From: Rhodospirillales bacterium
GTDB lineage: Bacteria; Pseudomonadota; Alphaproteobacteria; Rhodospirillales; Defluviicoccaceae
Direction: 5' to 3'
Length of the DNA: 37,300 nucleotides
Assembly: GCA_025458035.1 (NCBI GenBank)
Contig: JALOTH010000029.1
Span: forward strand, 1-37,300
This document shows, piece after piece, positions 35,208 to 37,300 of this stretch. The position numbers and the translations under genes were made by a program. A model generated the notes under the pieces. It did no database searches. It had not been told where the DNA came from and saw only the letters and a program-made list of their open reading frames with translations. The first letter of the stretch is position 1; each line of letters begins with the position of its first letter.

Positions 35208-35401
35208 GGCTTCGCCTTGACCTTGAAGATAGGCTCCGGCGGCGCCGGCGCAAAGGCCGCGTACTGGCGGCGGACCACAAAGCCGCGGCGGCCACCGGCG
35301 TTCACGCCTCCTTAACCTCGTGCCCGTCACAGTAAACGCTGGGCGTTCGTTCGTTCGCGGCGCCCGACGTCCATGAACAGGAAACACGAGGGTCCGTCCG
35401 G

Positions 35402-36289
35402 ATGTTCCACGATGACCCGTGCGCCGCCGCCTGGGATCGACCGGTCTTTATCATCACCACCGGCCGGTCCGGCAGCACGCTGTTGCTGCGCTACCTGAAC
35501 TGCGCCGAGGGCCTCGTCGTCTGGGGTGAACACGCCGGCGTCCTGCGCGAGCTGGCGGAGGCGTACCGCCGGCTGACCGGCCGGGAAACGACGGAATTCG
35601 TTGAGGCGGCGCGCCCGTGGGTCGACGATCTGAAGGCGAAGCGGGCGGTTCTGTGTCCCCTCGATCAGATGACGATCGAATGGGTCAATGGCTTCGATCC
35701 GGCGGCGATCCGCGGCGCCTTTCGCCGCATGCTGCTTGGCCTGTTCACGGTCGGGCTGCTGGAAACGACACGGTGGGGGTTCAAGGAAATCCACTATGGC
35801 TGCCGGGAGATGAACCTGCTGCGCCAGCTGTTCGCGGAACCGCGGTTCATCATGCTGGTGCGCCGGCCGGCGGCGATCCTGAAATCGAAGCTGAGCGCGT
35901 TCGCCAGGGGTGACCGGGCGACGATGGCGCCGCACGTCAGGGAGACCCGCGCCTTTTTCGAGAGCGCCGTGGCCGAGGCGCGGAGCGGTGCGCCCGATGT
36001 GCTCTTCGTCCATTACGAGGACCTCGTCAGCGGGCCGGGGCGTGAGATCGAGCGGCTCGCCGCGTTCATCGGCGCCCCCTTCGCCGCCGATGCCGTGCGG
36101 GCGATCGGCGGCGAGCGTGCCAATCGGGACTCGCCGGCATCATCACCGCGCACCGCCGCGGACGACATCGGCAGCGACATCGCCGATCTCGGCTTGACCG
36201 CCTGTGCCGAAGACATCGCGGCCATCGCCGCGCTCGACAAGGAGCTCGGCCGGCAGGCGCCGGCGCGAGCCGCTTCGCTGGCGGCCTAG
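35402..36289 (+). CDS. Sulfotransferase family protein
   Basis: This 295-residue PAPS-dependent sulfotransferase fold has the 5'-phosphosulfate loop FIITTGRSGSTLLLRYL at about residues 16-32. The 3'-phosphate-binding strand and helix are FIMLVRRPAAILKSKLSAFARG. A late VLFVHYEDLVSGPGREIERLAAFIGAPF segment is typical of the family. It would transfer sulfate to a carbohydrate, lipid or peptide acceptor that cannot be identified. It has no signal peptide. ATG 35402 has GAGGG about 9 nt upstream. It is divergent from the dehydrogenase operon. Its TAG stop forms part of the left arm of the inverted-repeat element that follows. Confidence 0.86.
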   Translation: MFHDDPCAAAWDRPVFIITTGRSGSTLLLRYLNCAEGLVVWGEHAGVLRELAEAYRRLTGRETTEFVEAARPWVDDLKAKRAVLCPLDQMTIEWVNGFDPAAIRGAFRRMLLGLFTVGLLETTRWGFKEIHYGCREMNLLRQLFAEPRFIMLVRRPAAILKSKLSAFARGDRATMAPHVRETRAFFESAVAEARSGAPDVLFVHYEDLVSGPGREIERLAAFIGAPFAADAVRAIGGERANRDSPASSPRTAADDIGSDIADLGLTACAEDIAAIAALDKELGRQAPARAASLAA

Positions 36290-36395
36290 TGCAGCGGCGC
36301 ATTCAAAAAATGCGCGGTCGCTGCACGCAACCTATTGTTTTTAGTGCACATCTGACCCATTCGACGGACCCATCCGAATGGGTCTGTGCACTAGG
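36285..36395. repeat. 111-bp double-hairpin element with terminal inverted repeats
   Basis: CCTAGTGCA (36285-36293) and TGCACTAGG (36387-36395) are perfect terminal inverted repeats. Inside are two long hairpins. The first pairs GTGCAGCG+GCGCATT with AATGCGC+CGCTGCAC (15 bp, GGT bulge, loop CAAAA). The second pairs TAGTGCACA+GACCCATTCG with CGAATGGGTC+TGTGCACTA (19 bp, TCT bulge, 11-nt loop). ATTGTTTTTA lies between them. Both flanking genes end with the TAG inside the element's ends. It can act as a two-way terminator, and its symmetry resembles a small mobile palindromic element. Confidence 0.8.
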
Positions 36396-37068
36396 ACAAG
36401 GCTTCGACCAGGCCCCCCAGGAGCCGCGCCGTTTCGAAGTCGATGCGGCCGTTGACGCGCGCCGGCCGGAAATGCCGCTGAAAGGCGCGCAGCGTCGCAA
36501 TGGGATCGATCACCTCGTAGCCGACGGCGGCGAGGCGAGCCGCCACCGTATCCGTGTTCATGTCACAGATATCGGATGGCGCCGGCCAGATGCCGATGCC
36601 GTTGGCAGCGAGCCGTCGCCAGTCGAACAGCTCGCCCGGATCCGCCTTGCGTCGCGGGGCGATATCCGCATGACCGACGACATTGCGCGCGGGGATCGGA
36701 TGGCGGGTGAGGATGTCCGTCGCCAGCGTGATGAGCGACGCCATCTGCGCCTCGGGGAACGGCCGATAGCCGAACTCATGACCCGGGTTGACCAGCTCGA
36801 TGCCGACCGATCGCCCGTTGATATCGGTGCAGCCGCGCCAGTAGGCAGCGCCGGCATGCCACGCCCGGCGGGCTTCGTCGACCAGTTGCCAGACGGTGCC
36901 GTCCTCATCGATCAGGTAATGGGCGCTGACCTTCGCCGCCGCATCCGTCAGCCGCCGCAGCGCCGCCGCCGCCGTCTCCATGCCCGTGTAATGGATGACC
37001 AGCATGTCGATCGGCACGCCGGCGGCGCGCTCGTCGCTGTTCGGCGAGGGGCAGCGACGGACGGTCAC
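36391..37068 (-). CDS. AmpD-like N-acetylmuramoyl-L-alanine amidase with peptidoglycan-binding tail
   Basis: This 225-residue protein has an Amidase_2 domain (about 15-155). It cleaves the MurNAc-L-Ala bond in muropeptides or peptidoglycan. Zinc ligands are recognisable as His26 (VIHYTGM), His133 (VVGHADIAP) and Asp143 (RRKADPGELFDW). A C-terminal peptidoglycan-binding-like helical domain (about 165-225, VAARLAAVGYEVIDPIATLRAFQRHFRPARVNGRIDFETARLL) follows, as in AmiD/AmpDh proteins. No signal peptide is visible, favouring cytoplasmic recycling. The start is GTG 37068, overlapping the stop of the EamA gene (GTGA). Its TAG stop lies in the right arm of the 111-bp element. Confidence 0.92.
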   Translation of the reverse strand: MTVRRCPSPNSDERAAGVPIDMLVIHYTGMETAAAALRRLTDAAAKVSAHYLIDEDGTVWQLVDEARRAWHAGAAYWRGCTDINGRSVGIELVNPGHEFGYRPFPEAQMASLITLATDILTRHPIPARNVVGHADIAPRRKADPGELFDWRRLAANGIGIWPAPSDICDMNTDTVAARLAAVGYEVIDPIATLRAFQRHFRPARVNGRIDFETARLLGGLVEALS

Positions 37069-37300
37069 GCGCCCGCCGCCGGCACCGCCGGCTTGAGAAA
37101 CTGGATCATGGCCACTCCCAAGGTGGTGATGATGGCGCCGGCAACGGTGGCGACGGTCAGCGGTTCGTCGAGCAGCAGGGCGGCGAGCAGCACCGCCAGC
37201 ACCGGCGCCAGCAGCGTGAACGGCACCACCCGGTTCATTTCATGCTTCTCGATCAGGTAATACCACAGGCCGTAGGCGGTGATCGAGGCGCCGACCGCGG
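37065..37300 (-). CDS. EamA/DMT-family transporter, C-terminal part only
   Basis: The frame is open from the window's right edge to TGA 37065. It reads AVGASITAYGLWYYLIEKHEMNRVVPFTLLAPVLAVLLAALLLDEPLTVATVAGAIITTLGVAMIQFLKPA, the last EamA repeat of a drug/metabolite transporter. The P-F-x-x-LxPVxAxLLxxxLLxEPLT pattern is typical. The start lies outside the window. It overlaps the amidase start by 4 nt (GTGA), so the two are probably co-translated. Substrate unknown. Confidence 0.85.
   Translation of the reverse strand, partial: AVGASITAYGLWYYLIEKHEMNRVVPFTLLAPVLAVLLAALLLDEPLTVATVAGAIITTLGVAMIQFLKPAVPAAGA

Noticed and set aside
36285-36395. Insertion sequence
   Set aside because: There is no room for a transposase; at most it is a non-autonomous palindromic element.

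Overview
The window is high-GC chromosomal DNA, mostly dense with genes. Frequent GTG/TTG starts, the gene families present and the prs-rplY-pth-ychF order point to an alphaproteobacterium, most likely near the Rhodospirillales. That placement is inference. I saw no rRNA, tRNA, transposase or CRISPR array.

Layout. (1) 1-10.4 kb is an acetate/carboxylate uptake and signalling block. It holds a truncated CBS/DUF294 protein, a divergent sodium:solute symporter, then yjcH-actP with a good promoter and a strong terminator. A cNMP-binding/CBS/DUF294 protein follows, then a striking fusion of a degenerate histidine-kinase-like membrane sensor to a DnaQ-type exonuclease, and two small membrane/TPR genes. 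(2) 10.2-14.8 kb is a looser, accessory-looking island. It holds a small membrane protein, a VPLPA-CTERM-like exported protein, a decayed gene remnant, an array of helically phased GTCGTCA heptamers, a hicBA toxin-antitoxin pair, a secreted protein made of two internal repeats, a small lipoprotein, and a DUF433 antitoxin whose DUF5615 toxin partner is cut short. (3) 14.8-21.4 kb is mostly housekeeping: a dienelactone hydrolase, two overlapping hotdog thioesterases, a DsbA-like oxidoreductase, hspQ, prs, rplY, pth and ychF. (4) 21.3-25.8 kb is a cyclic-di-GMP group: a periplasmic-binding-protein-like gene, a GGDEF-EAL protein, a divergent PilZ protein and a 391-residue protein of unknown function. 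(5) 25.8-37.3 kb holds glpK, a Nudix hydrolase, a six-helix membrane protein, uvrB, a GH17-like glycosidase coupled to a large FAD/Fe-S D-lactate-type dehydrogenase, a sulfotransferase, an AmpD-like amidase and the end of an EamA transporter.

How the genes fit together. The first block pairs acetate/carboxylate import with proteins that look like ligand sensors (cNMP, CBS, PAS, DUF294) and an exonuclease. The kinase-like part of the fusion has lost the phospho-accepting histidine, so it is probably an allosteric sensor rather than a kinase. The c-di-GMP group contains a sensor, a turnover enzyme and a receptor side by side. The dehydrogenase has a perfect 13-bp tandem repeat between a -10-like hexamer and its ribosome-binding site, which suggests a repressor operator.

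The strongest candidates for something undescribed are the sensor-exonuclease fusion, the phased heptamer array beside the gene remnant and hicBA, and the 111-bp double-hairpin element whose inverted ends carry the stop codons of both flanking genes.
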